Origin: Lagopus muta
Lineage: Eukaryota; Chordata; Aves; Galliformes; Phasianidae
DNA length: 64,000 nt
Direction of reading: 5' to 3'
NCBI RefSeq assembly: GCF_023343835.1
Contig: NC_064443.1
Coordinates: 2,232,001-2,296,000 of the forward strand
The position numbers and the translations under genes were made by a program. This document shows positions 42,865-56,400 of this stretch, one piece after another. The notes under the pieces were generated by a model. That model did no database searches. It was not told where the DNA came from and was given only the letters and a program-made list of their open reading frames with translations. Within the stretch, counting starts at the first letter, position 1. The number at the start of each line of letters is the position of its first letter.

Positions 42865-43130
42865 GTTGAGATGGTGTCATTGTGTCACGGGGTGGTGTCG
42901 TTGTATGCTGTGATCATGTCTTTGTGTCACTGTGCTGTGGGTGGTGTCGCAGGGTCAGGATCGTGCTGACGCTGTGCTTTGTGATGGTACTGTCTCACCA
43001 TACAACGCTACCATCCTGCCAAGTGTTGGGCTCACTGTACCGCGTGGTGGTGTCACTGTGTCATGGGTGGTGCCGGCACTGTGATTCGGACGTGGCATGG
43101 TGTCACCGATGCCGAGGATGTGGGTAGGTT
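42865..43130. repeat. GTGGTG-rich minisatellite (unit 2)
   Basis: Copy of 19355-19620. Confidence 0.45.
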
Positions 43131-43139
43131 GACCTGACA

Positions 43140-44030
43140 CGTCAGCGCGTTGTGTTGTGCAGGTATTCCTTTATCGCGGTGCGGGGCACAGAAGGGATAA
43201 CTCTACCTAATATGCACACCTGGGCCCATGTGCAGATTGCATTTGTTGGCTACGCTCATACATACTCGTGTCTTTCCCCACGGTTTCATTCGTATGCTGA
43301 ATATTTTCTTGTACTCGTTAATGTTTTCTTAGAATCGAACCTCAGACCCTCCCCCTTAGAGCATTCACAATCACACTTGAGGGTATTTTTGGTGGCTGTC
43401 TGGGGGGTCAGGGAGGAAGGCTGATAGCCCTCGTCACTCCTCAACTTTTGACCCCAGTCTTCAGGAGCTTGCTTAGTTAGGTGTGTGCCTCCTCTCTAAA
43501 TGTGTGTAATTATATTTATGCTTGTTAGCAAAGCAGAACAGGTATCACAAATCAGGAACTGGGTCTTAGTAACCTTTAGATATTTTCTGATATGGGATTC
43601 TTCTTTTTTAAACATGGCTTTTGTTAGTAGTGAGAAACCGGACAAAAGTACAGAGGAAACAAAGTACAGAAAAGCCTGGCATAAGATGAGACAGGTACGA
43701 GAACTTCAAGAAATATTGCCCTCCTGTATCCATGGAAACATACAAAATGATCTTAAAAACCACAGGTGATAAACCTCATATGGAAAAATGGATTAACAAA
43801 TGTGTCACATAGATTGTGAGTCTGGGGTACTTGGCCAGTAGGGGAACAGGAGAGTAATTACCTGCCACGAGAAGAAAGGTGTGTAAGGAGAAGTGGTTCA
43901 CTGATCAAGTGCGTGTTTTCTCCTTTGCCACAAGGGGAGCGTGCCCACTATTGCAACCATGAACAAAAAACCTTTGCTGCTTCACTGAGATCTATGATGG
44001 AAAATTATGGATTCTGAGCTTTTCTCGCAC
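43140..44030. mobile_element. Possible LTR-type retroelement fossil (unit 2)
   Basis: Copy of 19630-20520; no recognised coding domain or terminal repeat. Family uncertain. Confidence 0.3.
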
Positions 44031-44811
44031 AAGGGAACATAAGGAGGGCATGGGGATGTAGAAGGGAACACGGCGATACGGGGTGTGGAGATCCTGTTCC
44101 TCCTACTGCACACTGCTGCATGAGGAACGTGAAAACTCGCAGGGGGCTGCAGCAGAAGCACAGGTTTTGTTTTCACTTATGATTCCGTGCAGTATGGATG
44201 AAAGCCAGGCAGAGATTGGTTCCAGAGCTGAGGTTGGCTGCAGGGTGGAGTCTCAGGGCCCTGAGAGCAGCTCTGATGTCTAGCCCTGCTAAGGACTTCC
44301 CAGTCTGGGAAAGCCTTTTGAATTGTATGGGCGTGAAAGACGTCACTTTGCAATGGGAGAGTTAGCAGAACACACTGGATCGAGGAAGAGACCAGCAGGC
44401 TAATTCTTTAGACAACAGGACCAAGTAAATATAGGGCGGATGTCACGTTTACGAGCAGTGGCAGCAGACCTGAGGCACTGCCCAAATGCAGGAGGAAAGT
44501 CTGGGCCCCGGCCCACCCACAGCCGGCAGCAGCCGTGGGGCTGCCCGCGTGTCCCAAACACAGCGGCATCCCCACGATGACAGAAACACCCCCAGAATGG
44601 GGCTGCAGCTGCCAGCCTGGCCTCCGCCACGTCGTGCGTTGAAACGTTGCGCCTGCTGGAGTCGGGGCCAGAACCCAGCTCAGCCTGAACCGGGCTGGGG
44701 GGAGGAAGGAGTGGGTTGGGTGCTGGGGAGAAGAGATGCCCGTGGTTGCAGCCCCTACAGCTGCCCACCTCGGGAAAGGCAGAGAAGAACCAAACCGACA
44801 GTGGCATGATG
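44031..44811. other. 3' flank of PHF7-like gene (units 2/3)
   Basis: Copy of 20521-21300 with small indels near 44480 and 44600. No gene seen. Confidence 0.35.
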
Positions 44812-44887
44812 GAATTGTCAGTTTTATTGATGGACTATGATGACTTTATACAGCAATTGGAGCTGGCACACGGCCGCTCCTATGACA

Positions 44888-47460
44888 TCAGTGGGGCCGG
44901 CGGTTGATGTTCTGGGCCCGACGTGGAACCTGGGAGCGGCTTCGGCCCCAGGCTGGCCGTCGCCGCCTGGACCGGCTCCTGCGGCGTCTCTGGGGCTGGC
45001 TGTTGGTCTCTGCAGCCCGATGGTCCAGAGGCGAGCGGCTCCGAGTCCTGGCCCGCTGTGTCTGCCCGGAGAGCAGCTCAGGCACCTGGGAGCTGTGATC
45101 TGGTCCCGATGGTGCCTGGTTGGTGGTGTCGGAGCTGCTGCTCTCCTGTCCTGTAGGGCCTTGGGATGGCCCCAGTCCCTGCTGGCTGGTGGTGTTGGGG
45201 CCAGCGCTGTCCGCATTGGTGCTGGAGGCTGTAAGGGGAGGCAGGAAGGTGAGCGGGACAGATGTCCAGCCCCGGGGTGGGACAGGCTCTCATCCCTCCT
45301 GGGCCAAAGGGACTTGAGCAAGGCCTCGCCTGGCCCCAGCCCAGCAGCACGCGGCCGTTTGCCTCTTACCGATGCCCTCTCCAGCACAGGTGTTGCACTC
45401 CCATGCAGATGTGCTCAGACTCAGGTTGGAGCAGAGTCGATGGGTGCCTTGTGCGGCGCAGGAGCTGCAGAGGAGCAGCTGCCAGGGCCTGGGGAAAACA
45501 ACAGGATGTGGCCGTGAGGACAAAGTGAGCTGAGCCAGGGAGCGCCCGGCACAGCTCTGGTGCTCAGTTTGTGCTCTCCCAGCCTGTGGTGAGGCTGCGA
45601 TCCCACACGGAGGCCCAGAGGGCTGCTGAGGTAACTCACCCGTCTCCCTCTTCTTGTTCCCGGCCATGTGGATAATGGCAGTCGCTGGCATCACAGCGCT
45701 GATGCCTAACTCCCAGGGTTGCATAGTCATAATTGTCCTCCCACGTTGGTCTTCTGCAAGAGAAGAGACAGAATGTGATGCCCCAGGACTAAAACTAATC
45801 CGTGGCATCCCTCCCCTTCCACCCGATGCCCAGTTCCATGTTAATGGCTGCGAGGGCCAGGCCTGCTGAGCACAGCTTGTGTGCCCTCACATCTCAAGAG
45901 CTGGCTGAAAGACACCAACCTGAATGGGATTCGGATCCCCATAGTGAGCATGTCTCGAAGAAACATGTCTCTGTCTCGGCAGTGGGGGCAATGAAAGCAA
46001 TAAATTCCTGCGCACATGGCCTGTTCCTGCAGCAGAAACAGAACAGGGTGAGTGTGAGCCTGGCCTGGTGCTGCTGAGCACGTGCCGTGCTCATGGGGTG
46101 AGGAGAGGGCTCCTACCTGGATGCAAGCCCGGTGGAACCAGGCGTGTCGGCAGGCTGGGCACAGCATGGTGCTGTATGATCTGCTGTGCTCCATGGACTC
46201 CATGCAGATGATGCAGGTCGTGTCCTGCACCGGCGCTGCCTCCACTGCCTGATGTGGACGATGCACCCAGCAGAAGGACCTGGGGGAAGATGGGAGGGAC
46301 GGGCAAGGTGAGAAGTGCTGCGAGGAGGGCAGAGGAACAGGAAGGAGCCCCAGGCCTTGGCTCTGGCTCTGCCAGGCTGCTGGGAGGCGTCACAGCGCGC
46401 TCCTCGCTTCTTTGGCTGGTGCTGAAGCAGGGGTTGGAGGCCCACAGGCGATGCCTGGCAGCCCTTACCTGAAATCATCGCAGAACTGGGTGACGCATTC
46501 GCCCTCTGAGGTGCAGGAGAGATGGAAGCTGCGGTCGCAGTCCGGCTCTGCGCAGGTGATGGTGGCCCCGCGCTGGCCACAGACAAAGCAGAGCTGTAAG
46601 GAGCAGAGCATTTCCCATCAGCTGCAGGCTCAGGGCCTACGCAGCGGGCCCCGCACCTCTGTGCAGGGCACGGGATGGGGGCAGGGCTGGCTGGCACTCT
46701 GCAGAGCTGCCTGCTGAACAGGGCTGGTCTGCAAGAGCAGGGATTTCTCTTGGGGCTGCTTGGAAGGGCTGGGATTGCTTTCTTTGCACCAGGCAAAGCT
46801 CAGCCATGCCTCCACTGGCACCAAGCTCCCTGTTCCGGTGCGGTGCTCACCGTCTGCTCTCCCCGCCTGATTGTGCGTATCAGCTCTTCTTCGAAATGAC
46901 ATGCATTTCTGCTGTTGTTTCCTGGTTTACAAAGACCAGTGGAGAATATCTGTAGAAGAAGAAAGAGCAGGCTCTTGTTAGTGCAGGAAGGAGGGAATCA
47001 CTGGTTGGAGGGAGGAGGCAGGAGCCATGAGGGAACTCACCACACAAAAAGTATGGAAGTAGAACCCGTTTTTCTCATGTTTGTGCCCATATATGCTCGA
47101 GTCCTGATCCACTCGGCCGCAGAGCACGCATGCTGGAGAGGAGAGAGGAACAGCAGTGAGCAGCTTGCAAGGCCAGGTGCGCTGGGAGCTCTCGCAGGGG
47201 CTGCTGTGTGCCGGCCGTGCCAGCAGAGGGGCAGGGCTGGTGGCCGTGGAGAGGAAGGGGCACTGCAGGCCCAGTGCTGCCAGCAGGCGGCCACAGCCCA
47301 ACCGCGGCCCCCCTGGCCAAGGAGCAGAGGGGCCCTGCGTGCCCCCGCCTCCCATGTCTGCCGCTGGCAGACCCCCAGCACCCCTCTGCCCTGCGTGCAG
47401 GGATACTTTGCTCTCACCTGGCTCACTCGAGCCGGCGGCCTCCTGAGTCCCCTCGGACAT
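44888..47460 (-). CDS. PHF7: PHF7-like PHD/RING zinc-finger protein, second complete copy
   Basis: Exons: 47418-47460, 47041-47132, 46851-46949, 46469-46593, 46117-46279, 45920-46026, 45640-45753, 45370-45488 and 44888-45228. Total 400 codons plus stop, as in the first copy. The zinc-ligand Cys and His of the extended PHD, RING-like and second PHD modules are kept. Differences are concentrated in the last exon (for example SRSPLDHRA against SRSPLEHRA and extra Arg in the basic tail, SRRRRPAWG). Both complete copies therefore look functional, with the fastest change in the disordered Arg/Ser tail. AATAAA at 44823-44828. Confidence 0.9.
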
Positions 47461-47906
47461 CATGTGCATCAACGGCGAGCACTCGCAGAGTGTCTGTCCC
47501 AGCAAAACCAGGCTTTCTCCTCCGCGTGACAACCTAGGGGAGAAGCGGGACGAGGCTGAGTTCTCAGCTCAGGCCCCGAGCGCTGGGGAACCCTCCTCCC
47601 TGGGCAGCCTCAGGCAGCCCCTTCCTCCCTGCTCACCTCACCAAGTCGCACTGAGCTCGGCCTGAGCCCCGCAGCCTTGGCTCTGTTCCGCACCCCGCAG
47701 GTCACAGTGGTCGCTCTGTGCCACACCTGCGGAACCATCACACCTCACCGGGGCTGAGGGCACCCAGGCAGCAGGGCGGAGGCTCTTGCAGCCAGCGCAG
47801 GGTGAGGGGCCCGGTGCCATCAGTATCCCAGTCAAGTGTTTATGTGCTTCCGTGACTTTTTGTTGCTTGCTGCTCATTACCTCTCGCTACAATAAATGAC
47901 TCGACT
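47461..47906. other. 5' flank of PHF7-like exon 1 (unit 3)
   Basis: Copy of 250-695, essentially identical to unit 1. Confidence 0.4.
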
Positions 47907-48056
47907 CACAGAATCACAGCGTCTCGGTGGTTGGCAAAGACCTCTAAGATCCCCAGGTCCCACCGTCCACCCCCCACCTGCCCACGGCCCTCAGAGCCAC
48001 ATCCCCACGGTGCTGGGACGCCTCCATGGGCGCTGACTCCCCCAGCTCCCGGACAG
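47907..48056 (-). mobile_element. CR1 LINE 3'-end fragment (unit 3)
   Basis: Copy of 696-845. Confidence 0.7.
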
Positions 48057-50328
48057 CACATTTTCTTTTCAAGCTGACAGATTTTGCAGACTAGAAAATA
48101 TGCTTCTCTCACCTGCAATGTCAGCAACTGAGATGAAGTTAATTTCCAAATAAACTTATCGTGGCTCAAAGCTGCAGGTAAATGAGTTGTTGAAGATTTT
48201 GGAGTTTATGAGGCTATTCTGTCATGTAACAGCTCCTTGCTGCCCTTTCGGAGTCAGTCTTAACCTGAATTTGTGTCACAGAACAGAAAACTGAAAAACT
48301 GCCCGGACACCTCGTTTTTCTCAAAAGCTCCTGTTAAATTTGGATGAGCTTCTTTGGGTCAGAGTTACTTCTGGGAAGGGGCTGCAGAGAGGAGTTCACA
48401 TCTATGAGTGTGGAGGGTTTTCAGCCCTGTGACATGGGCTTGCTACACTCTGAGATGACAGAGGTGCACAGTGCACAGTTGACTTGGAAGCATTCTCCAG
48501 AAGTGTGGCATGCAGACTGCTCTGCTGCTTTGATCACCTCTGTGTCATTCTGTGTTTCCTCCGGCACCAGCCCTTCTTCTGCAAAGCATCACCGCACAGA
48601 GGCTGGGGAGGCCCTGGGACTTGTGCCAAAGCTCAGAAACCTAGAAGCAAAGCTTTCCCTCGTTCAACCACGAAACCTTTGCTTCTCTCACGTGAGGGGA
48701 GACATGAGGCCTTTGAAATACTTTCTTCTGCATCTTCTGCTTCTTGTGCTATAAAAATAATGATAATAATAAAAAGATATTAAAAAAGAAACACCATAGA
48801 AGGATCACATTAAGGCCTCCCCTGGAAAAGATACTTTGTAGTGTGTCAGAGACAGTTTGCTGGCAAATCTGAATGCTACTTCCCTGGAATAAGTGATCGA
48901 GTGAGCGGTTAAGAGCCAGTCACTGCTGCACATGAGAGCTATCATGACCTCAGACCTGACCAGAAGCTTTGGCACCAAGCTGGTCCTGGTGTATCTAACT
49001 GGGATGAAGGCAAGAGTGCTGCCTTCTAGCATTTGGGGAATGATGGACGGGACTTGAAGCCCTGCGTGGGGCTGGGAATAGAGATTCTGTTTAATATGGT
49101 ATTAGGTAGGTATTACTTCCTCTCTTAGTCCTAGCCAGGTAACAATCTGGCTTTTTGGGAACAATGCAATAAACCAGAGTGAGAACCGCAGCAAAGCCTG
49201 CGTGCTCCCCGATTCTCAGTTCAGGGCCTTGTTAGAACTTCAGGTGAAATCATCTGCCATCCAGATATCAGAGAAATAAGGCACCGTGTCCTGGTTGGGA
49301 AGGCAGGCTGTCTTGATGCTTAATTGCAGTCAAATACCTGCCAGTCTGAGGGCTGCACCACAGGCAGCACTTCTTCTCACTCACCGAGGCCTAATGAAGG
49401 AATACATGCAACTCACAAGAACTGGATCCAAGCCATATCCCTGGAGGTAGAAAGGCTGCACCAGAGCAGCTCCCAGTGTATAGCCGAATAAGCTGAATTT
49501 AACAGCATCACAGGAGCTTCCGACTCAGAGCCCGTCCTGCCCAGCTGTGCACACTGCCACACGTCCCAGCCACCACTTTGCCACCAGCAGCCAGCAAGCA
49601 GCATCGTGTGAAGGAATCCTTTTTCCTTCAGGGCTGAATTAAGCCACGCTTTGTGCCCCTGCTGCTGGCCAGGGCAGGAAGGCTGCAGATCAGGTCAGCT
49701 TGGGGTTCTGCTTCGAACCACTCCATGCTGGCCCGTGACCTCTGAGCAATCCATCCCAGGTTTTCCCTCATAACAAAGTGTTAAAGACCCCACTGCCAAA
49801 GCATTCTCCTTGCAACGACCTTCTCAGGCCTCCTGCTCCCCCTGTCCCTGCAGACTGGTTGCTGGGGTTTTGCACTGTATGGTCATACAAACCATGCCCA
49901 GAGTTTGCCAAAGTGCACTGGGCACTTGCAGGCCAGCATCCACCTGTTGCAAATGAAGTCTGACACCATCTCTGGGAGGGCCACCAGCAAGCAAGCTGGG
50001 CTCTGCTTGCCGAGTCGGGCTGTGGTGAGCTGGTAGCTCCCTCCTCTGTCCACAGCACCTAAAGCAGTTTAGGATCTGAACAGGTGTCACTTGGAAGACA
50101 GGACATTACACGTTTTCTCTCACTTTTCCACGTGAGAGCATCTTCAGCACAGGTTCCCAGGAGTAAGGCCAGCACACGCCAGCCCCTCTGCTCTGCCCCT
50201 CCGAAGATGTGTCTCTCACAATATGCCTCTTGATGGAACTCTTCCGAGTATTTCTAAATGCAGAAAATGGGAAGAGATCAGATAACCTTACTCTGAATCA
50301 CACCAAATGTTAATTTTGAATCCCTTAC
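48057..50328. other. Unassigned stretch, unit 3
   Basis: Copy of 846-3117. Near 48300-48500 it shares some bases with unit 2 against unit 1 (cacctcg for cacctca, ccagaag for ccacaag), while elsewhere it follows unit 1. Confidence 0.4.
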
Positions 50329-50670
50329 CGTACAGCTGAAATCTTCTCTTTGTAGTCCATACTTGGACGTTTTGCAAAGCATTACAAATTTCTCTATAGT
50401 AGCATCGTTGCAGGATCCCACAAAACGCCCCAACCTGCTTTTTGTATGCCCTGCTCCAATTAAAGAGCCAAAGTTCTGGATAAGTGCTGTCTTTGTGAAT
50501 AAACTGAATTCCACCGGCCTCATCTGCTGCCTATAGATTTCTCTTATAGGGTTTTTCATTTGATTAATTCTCTTCACATGTACCACAAGGTACAACTTGC
50601 TTGCTTCAACTGCATTTTCCTGCCCTAGCTGCTCCCATGCACCCAAAGGCAGCAGAACATCACGTGCAAG
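50329..50670 (-). CDS. Orphan coding exon, unrecognised protein (unit 3)
   Basis: Copy of 3118-3459, 114 codons open with the same splice borders. It carries the unit 2 base at LVVHVKR but the unit 1 base at PIREIY, so it is a mosaic. Confidence 0.5.
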
Positions 50671-51159
50671 CTTAAAGCAAAGGCTCTATGTAGGTGTGAA
50701 AGGAGCTGAATAATTGCAAATTGAAATTCAAAGCAGCTTCCCACTGAGGTGTGAGTGAAAAGGATTGTGCAGAAAAGCAAATCACTTGCAACAAAATGAT
50801 AGTGACGTTTATGGAAGGGTTTTCACAACTGCTCTGTAAATCCCCCGCCAAGTGCTGCAGCTCTCCCCTGGCTGGAGGACAGCAGTGCTGACCCATGCCA
50901 TGGTGCGGCCCATTGCAAGCTGCCAGCTGCACAGAGGGCTGCAGTCAGCTCACAGGAGGATGGCTGCTTCCTTCACAGTGTCGGACAGGCAGCTTGCTTT
51001 CTGCTTTCCTCGTATGTGGGACAGGAAACACACTGTGCCACATGCCTTTAAAATGTCCTGGTAATCACATACCTTGTAAGGATTTGGGTTGCCCTTGGAG
51101 CTGAGCAGGGCTCTTCATACTGTGCTGAGTCCAATGCCTTTCCATGCCATTCTATGCAG
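50671..51159. other. Gap between opposite-strand exons (unit 3)
   Basis: Copy of 3460-3948. Nothing further is seen. Confidence 0.35.
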
Positions 51160-53083
51160 ATGATAATTTGGCTGTGATTCCCAGGGTACTTGCTGAGCAG
51201 CACTGTGGTGTTTGCACATCTGCCAGGTTACAGGTGTTTAGAAGTAGGAATGACTGTGATGTCTGTGTTGGCAGGTCACTGAGAGGGGAGTGCAGACACA
51301 TGAATTGCCTGCTGGACCACAAAACCGTGGCGCTGGTGGAGTTAGCAGGGGCAGTTGCTTTCCAGTTGTTACTGTCCAGTAGCAAACAGTGTGTCCCTGT
51401 TTTAGTGGTGGAAGGTCTCCAGGTTCAAATTCTGAAGCTGCTGCTGAACAACAACGACAGAGGAGGGGTAAGCACTCTGTAGATCTTTTGCTACATTGTG
51501 TCTGCATCCCAGGACTTGTAAGGTACAGAAGTGCAGGTGAGGAGACGTTCTGTCCTCAGAAACAGTTCACTAACTGATCTAGTAAGGCAGGCTGAAGTGC
51601 AGAAACATGTTTTGGGCTCTGCTGCTTTGCCAGTATTGACTGATGACATGAGCTGCACCTGGGCCAGCCTTGTGTTTCTGTTGAACTAGGCAGACACAGT
51701 CTGACTGCAGTGCATTCTACTCTAACAATTAATATTAATTCCAGAGAGAAAAGAAATGGCAGGCGTGTGAGCGTGTGCCTCTACAGAGCAGGTGGAAGAT
51801 GTTCAGCTGCATAAAGCTGTGCATCTTCTGGCTGTCATCAGAGCATCCCAGTATGGGCCTCAGAAGACACAACACTGCAGAGCAGTGGCCCACAGGCTGC
51901 TCATGGGTGCTCCAGCAATGGTAGTAGCTGGGTCAACTGCTTTCTCTTGCTGAACATACTTCCCAAGCATATACAGCTCTGCTAATGCCTTTCTCTGGGA
52001 GTTCCTTTCCCTGTGAGTTCACCACCTGCTTTTCCTCCTGCCAGGGGGAAGCATCCAGATACATCTTCCTGAACAAATTCCGCAAGTTTCTTCAGGAAAA
52101 TGCTAGCAATAGAGGGGTAAGTCAGAGGGGCAGCCTTCCCACAGGCCTCACCTGAAGAGCTCTCTGGTACCTTTGGGGTGGGAGCTCTTGCCCTTTTGGC
52201 TGAGCTGCTTCCAGCAGATGAGCAACTGATACCTAGATAGAGCATCCTCTTCACCACCTGGGTGAGGACCGCTCTTCTGGCCTTGGCTCAGGCTGATGGC
52301 CTGCAGCTAAGGAAGGTGGGGATGTTATTATTATTGCAGGAAGCCCTTTCCTCACCAGCCTCTCTGCGTTAATGAGCAGCCCACCTTCAGAGGCAGAGCA
52401 CGTGGTATCCATCCACCCATCACACCAGCTTGTTACTGTAGGGCCAGGGGTTTTCCAGAGGTGGAAGCAGCTAGGTGCCATCAGCACTGGGCTCCATCCC
52501 GGTGCTGGAAACCAGAGGTGCTTTTGGAAACGGGTGCATGCGCTTTCAGCAGGACTGAGAATAGGAAGTTTCTGCCTGGCCCACATGGCCACCACAACTA
52601 AGAAGCACCTTCACAGCTGCCCTAATGGCTGAACTCTCATTGTTGCCCTAGAACTTGACTGTGTTGTGCCCGCCAGAGTACATGGTGTGCTTCCTGCACC
52701 AGCTCATTGCTGCCCTGCGTTTCTTCTGGGATGGCCACAAGGCAAAGGCACCTGCTGCGCTGAGCAGTGAAGGTAAGGCCTGGAGGAGAAGCTAGCAGGA
52801 CACTTCTGTGTTTGGGACAGGGTTTGTTTCCTGGCACTGCTCTCCAGGATGCTGAAAGCTTTGTGTTTCTCATGGGTGCTGATGCCTTCTCTGCCCTGAG
52901 CCTGTAGATCCTGGGAAATTCCTATGTGCAGATCTAATCCCATTAACACCCAGACCTATTCTGGACAATTTGAGACTTGCAAAAGAATATCTATATTGTG
53001 ATCTGATAGTTAAAGTACAGGGAAACATATTTGCAGTTTTGCAAGAGAGAATTGACCACATAATTCAAGACCCATGTTTCTAA
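51160..53083 (+). CDS. Unrecognised gene, last five coding exons (unit 3)
   Basis: Exons 51160-51226, 51275-51467, 52045-52116, 52652-52772 and 52908-53083, same phases and same TAA as unit 1. The peptide appears identical to unit 1, including the last exon that unit 2 lacks. Helical, solenoid-like C-terminal region of an unknown protein; 5' exons not identified. Confidence 0.65.
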
Positions 53084-53120
53084 CAGATGCCACTAGAATA
53101 TATGGTATTTCTGCTGTTCC

Positions 53121-53461
53121 AAACGCTCGCCGCGGCCTGCGATGGCGCTGCTCTGCTGCCTTGCGGCACGTTGCGGTGCCTTACGGGCACAAACGGGACT
53201 GCAGCTCAGGCGCCGCCCACACGCGCGGGACACCCGGAAGTGAGCTCCACCAGCCGGGGAGGAGACGGAAGGCCCACGCTCTCGCGAGATCGTGCCACCC
53301 AATCAAAGGTTTCGTTCGTTCCCTTCTTCCGCCCCTCCCAGTGCCGCGCCGCGGTGCCGTCGCAAGGGGGCGCAGTCGGTTCTGGTCGCACGGGTTATGA
53401 CGTCACCGCGCCGGAAGCGCCGCGAGACAGGGACGCGGAGAGCGGGGGGCGGGAGGAGCGC
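53121..53461. promoter_or_regulatory. CpG island with promoter motifs (unit 3)
   Basis: Copy of 5910-6250; TCTCGCGAGA (53280-53289), TGACGTCA (53398-53405) and the ETS cores are kept. Confidence 0.6.
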
Positions 53462-53462
53462 T

Positions 53463-56400
53463 TTATTGGGCCGCCAGAGCGGGGCGGGCGGAGGTTTTGC
53501 GGCGTGCAGTCGCCTTCACGGCTGTGCTCCGGGACTCGTCCTGCATTTGCGCAATGACGAACTTGAAGGCGGCGCTCACGGCGTCGAAGATGCTGGCCGC
53601 CAGCTCGTGCTTCTTGCTGTTGATCTCCAGCCGCAGCGCCTCCATCTCTCGCTCGATCAGCGCCGCCCGCTCGTTGAAGCCGTGCTGCAGTAGCTCGCTG
53701 TGCTCCCGTAGCTTCGCTTCCAGCGCCCGGTCCAGTTCCCGCTGCGCGCTCTCCGCCTCCGCCTGCATCTTGGCCTCGAGGGCTCGCAGGTTCTGCTCGT
53801 AGCTGTTGCGCTCGTCCGCCAGCAGCGCCTGCAGCTGCCGTTCGCGCTCCGCCGTCGCCTTCTGCTGCTGCTCCAGGAGCTGCGTCTGCTGCTTCTGGTC
53901 TGGGAACAAAGGGACGGGGTGAGGAGTAAGCAGGAGCTGAGCCTTGTGCTTCTGGTTAAGGAACCGAGTGGGGGTCCCCGTGGCACGGGGTGATGGGCCA
54001 AAGCGACAGTGCAAGGGGACGTGAGGAGAAGATGGAGGGGCTGGGGACAGAGTGCGGGGATGTGGGGATGGGGTGAGGGTTCGTCAGGGAGGAAAAAGGA
54101 GCAATTTGAGGTGTCTCCTGGGTGCACCGGGACGCCCCAAGAGATGTGTGTAGTCTGGGAGATGTCCCCGGGGAGAAGGGGAGTCCTCGAGTGCTGGGGC
54201 CATCATGAGATGCCTGTGAAGGGTTATAAGGATTCCCAGAGTACATGGGGATGCCATGCGCTGTCGTTGGGGGACACGGCCCATGGAACAAGGGAACGCT
54301 GTGAGATGTCCCCACGGAATAACGCAATGCGTCCGTTGTTCCTGGAGGACACGGGGATGGGTGAGGGGGGAAGGAGAGAAGGGACGGCACTGGGACGCGC
54401 CACTCACCCTCCAGCTGCTTCTCAGCCTCGCTCAGTGCCTTGTCTGCCTTCAGCACTGCCTCCGCTTCTGCCCGGCGCTCCGCCAGGAACTCATCCAGCA
54501 CCTCCTCGGCCTGTGCATCCCCACACGATTGAGGCATGGCCTCACCTCCTTATTCCCGATCCCCTGCCTAGAGCTGCCCTCACCTTGGGGCCCTTGGCCT
54601 TTGCTTGCCGGTAGGCCTCCAGCAGCCGCTGCCGCTCGGCCTCGTAGGCGCGGTAGCCACCGGGCTGTGCGTAGGCCCCACGGGACAGGCTGGTATCCAG
54701 TGCCCCCGCCAGCTCAGCCAGCAGCGCCTTGCAGAGCTGCCGTGATGCTGCATTGTTCTCCTCCTGCAGGCGGCTGTACTCCGCGCTGATCTGTTCCTGA
54801 GGACAGGATGGGGGCAGGGTCACGGTGTCAATGGGGAGAGTGCAGGTGGGAGCAGAGGTATGGAGGCAGTGTTGGGGGGACGTGAGGATAAGGTAATGGA
54901 GATGGAGTGCATTGAGGGGATGGGGCCAAGGTCGTGAAGACAAAGGCAGCCTGGTAGGAATAGGAGCAGGGTGGCAAGGACAGGGACGGCGCTGTGGCAC
55001 AAGGGGGGTGGCCACGCACTATGAGGCGCCGCTGGTGCTCCTGGTTGCGATCCCGGAAGCTGCGCTGCTGGAAGACGACGAGCGCCTCGTGCAGGTGCTC
55101 CCCGTGCGCGGCCGAGAGCTGTGCGGGCTCTGTGGGCAGTGACAGCCCCCGCATGCCCCCGGCATAGGCCTCCAGCGCTGCCGCCACCGCAGCTGCGTTC
55201 TCGTTGGCCATCATGGCTGCTGCTGCTCCCTGCAGGCAGGGCAGACGCCCGCTGTTGATGGCCTCCACGTAGCTGCTCAGCAGCGTGCTCAGGGCTGTGG
55301 GGAATGGCACAGGGACACCTGCCTCGTTGTTGGCACCTTGCTGCTGTGTGTTGCTGTTGTCCCCTGTCTTCCCCGTGTTTTTTGCCCCATTGTCACCCTG
55401 TCATCGCCCAGTCATTGACTTGTGTCGCACTGTGTTGCCATTGTATCCCTTTTGTCCCGTTGTCATCACTCTGCTGTCCCCAGTGTTATCACTCCATTGT
55501 CTCATGTTGCCGTTGTCATTGTCCCCCTGTCGTCCTGTGTCACCACTGTCACCCCGTTTTCACCCTGTTGTCCCATGGCACTCTTGCCTTCATCCCAGTT
55601 GTCCTGTTGCTTTTGCTGTTGTCCCCCCATCATCCAATTTGCCATCATCACTGTCCTCCCATGGCCCTCCTGTCGTCCCTTACAATGACGTCATTATCAT
55701 CAGCCTTCAGTCAGCGCGCTGTCACCCTGTTGTCCTGCCTCGCCGTCACCCTGTTGTCCTCTGTGTCACCATGCCCCCAGTTCTCCCCGCTCCCACCCTC
55801 CCCTTACCTCGCCCTGTCAGTGCTCTGCCGTCAGGCAGCGTCTTGAGCCTGGAGGAGCTCAGCACATAGTTGCAGAACTTGGCTGCCTGTTGGAGGAAGC
55901 GTGGGGCCAAGGCGGCCTCGGGCAGCTCCTCCATGCGCCCGTGCTCCTCTGTGCCCAGTGGCGAAGGCAGCACGAAGCACTTCCGCGTGGGGAAATAGTT
56001 GCGGAGGCACTGCCGCGTCGCATTGTAGTTCTGCACCTTGCGGCCGTACCCTGTGGCCGGCAGGCAGCTGTTGGTGCTGGCGCAGCCGCTCGTGAGGGCC
56101 TCCCTAATGACCCCAAGGGGGGCCAGCACTCACCGTGCTTGAGTTCCAGCACCTGCTGCAGGTACTCGTCCTCGCTGATGGGCCGCTCGCCCACACGCAG
56201 CTCCAGTGTGAAGTCCCGCACCACCCACACAAAGCTGGGGAAGAAGCGCATGAACTCGCAGTCCTCGGCCTCATCTTCTCTTTCAGCGCCGTTGTTGCCA
56301 TCCTTGTCCCTGTCCCGCACCTGGATCAGCTCCGACAGCTGTGTCACCAGCCTGCCCCGCTCAGGAGCACAACGCTCCCCAAATTCTGTGTCCCCTCCAG

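Larger units (their letters stand above)
23705..47211. repeat. Tandem array unit 2 (23.5 kb)
   Basis: Second direct copy. It is the most divergent of the three: it lacks the 182-bp block present in units 1 and 3 (junction at 29398/29399), has an earlier stop codon in GBP-A, and has a 9-bp in-frame deletion in the last exon of GBP-B. Gene order and orientation are unchanged. Confidence 0.97.
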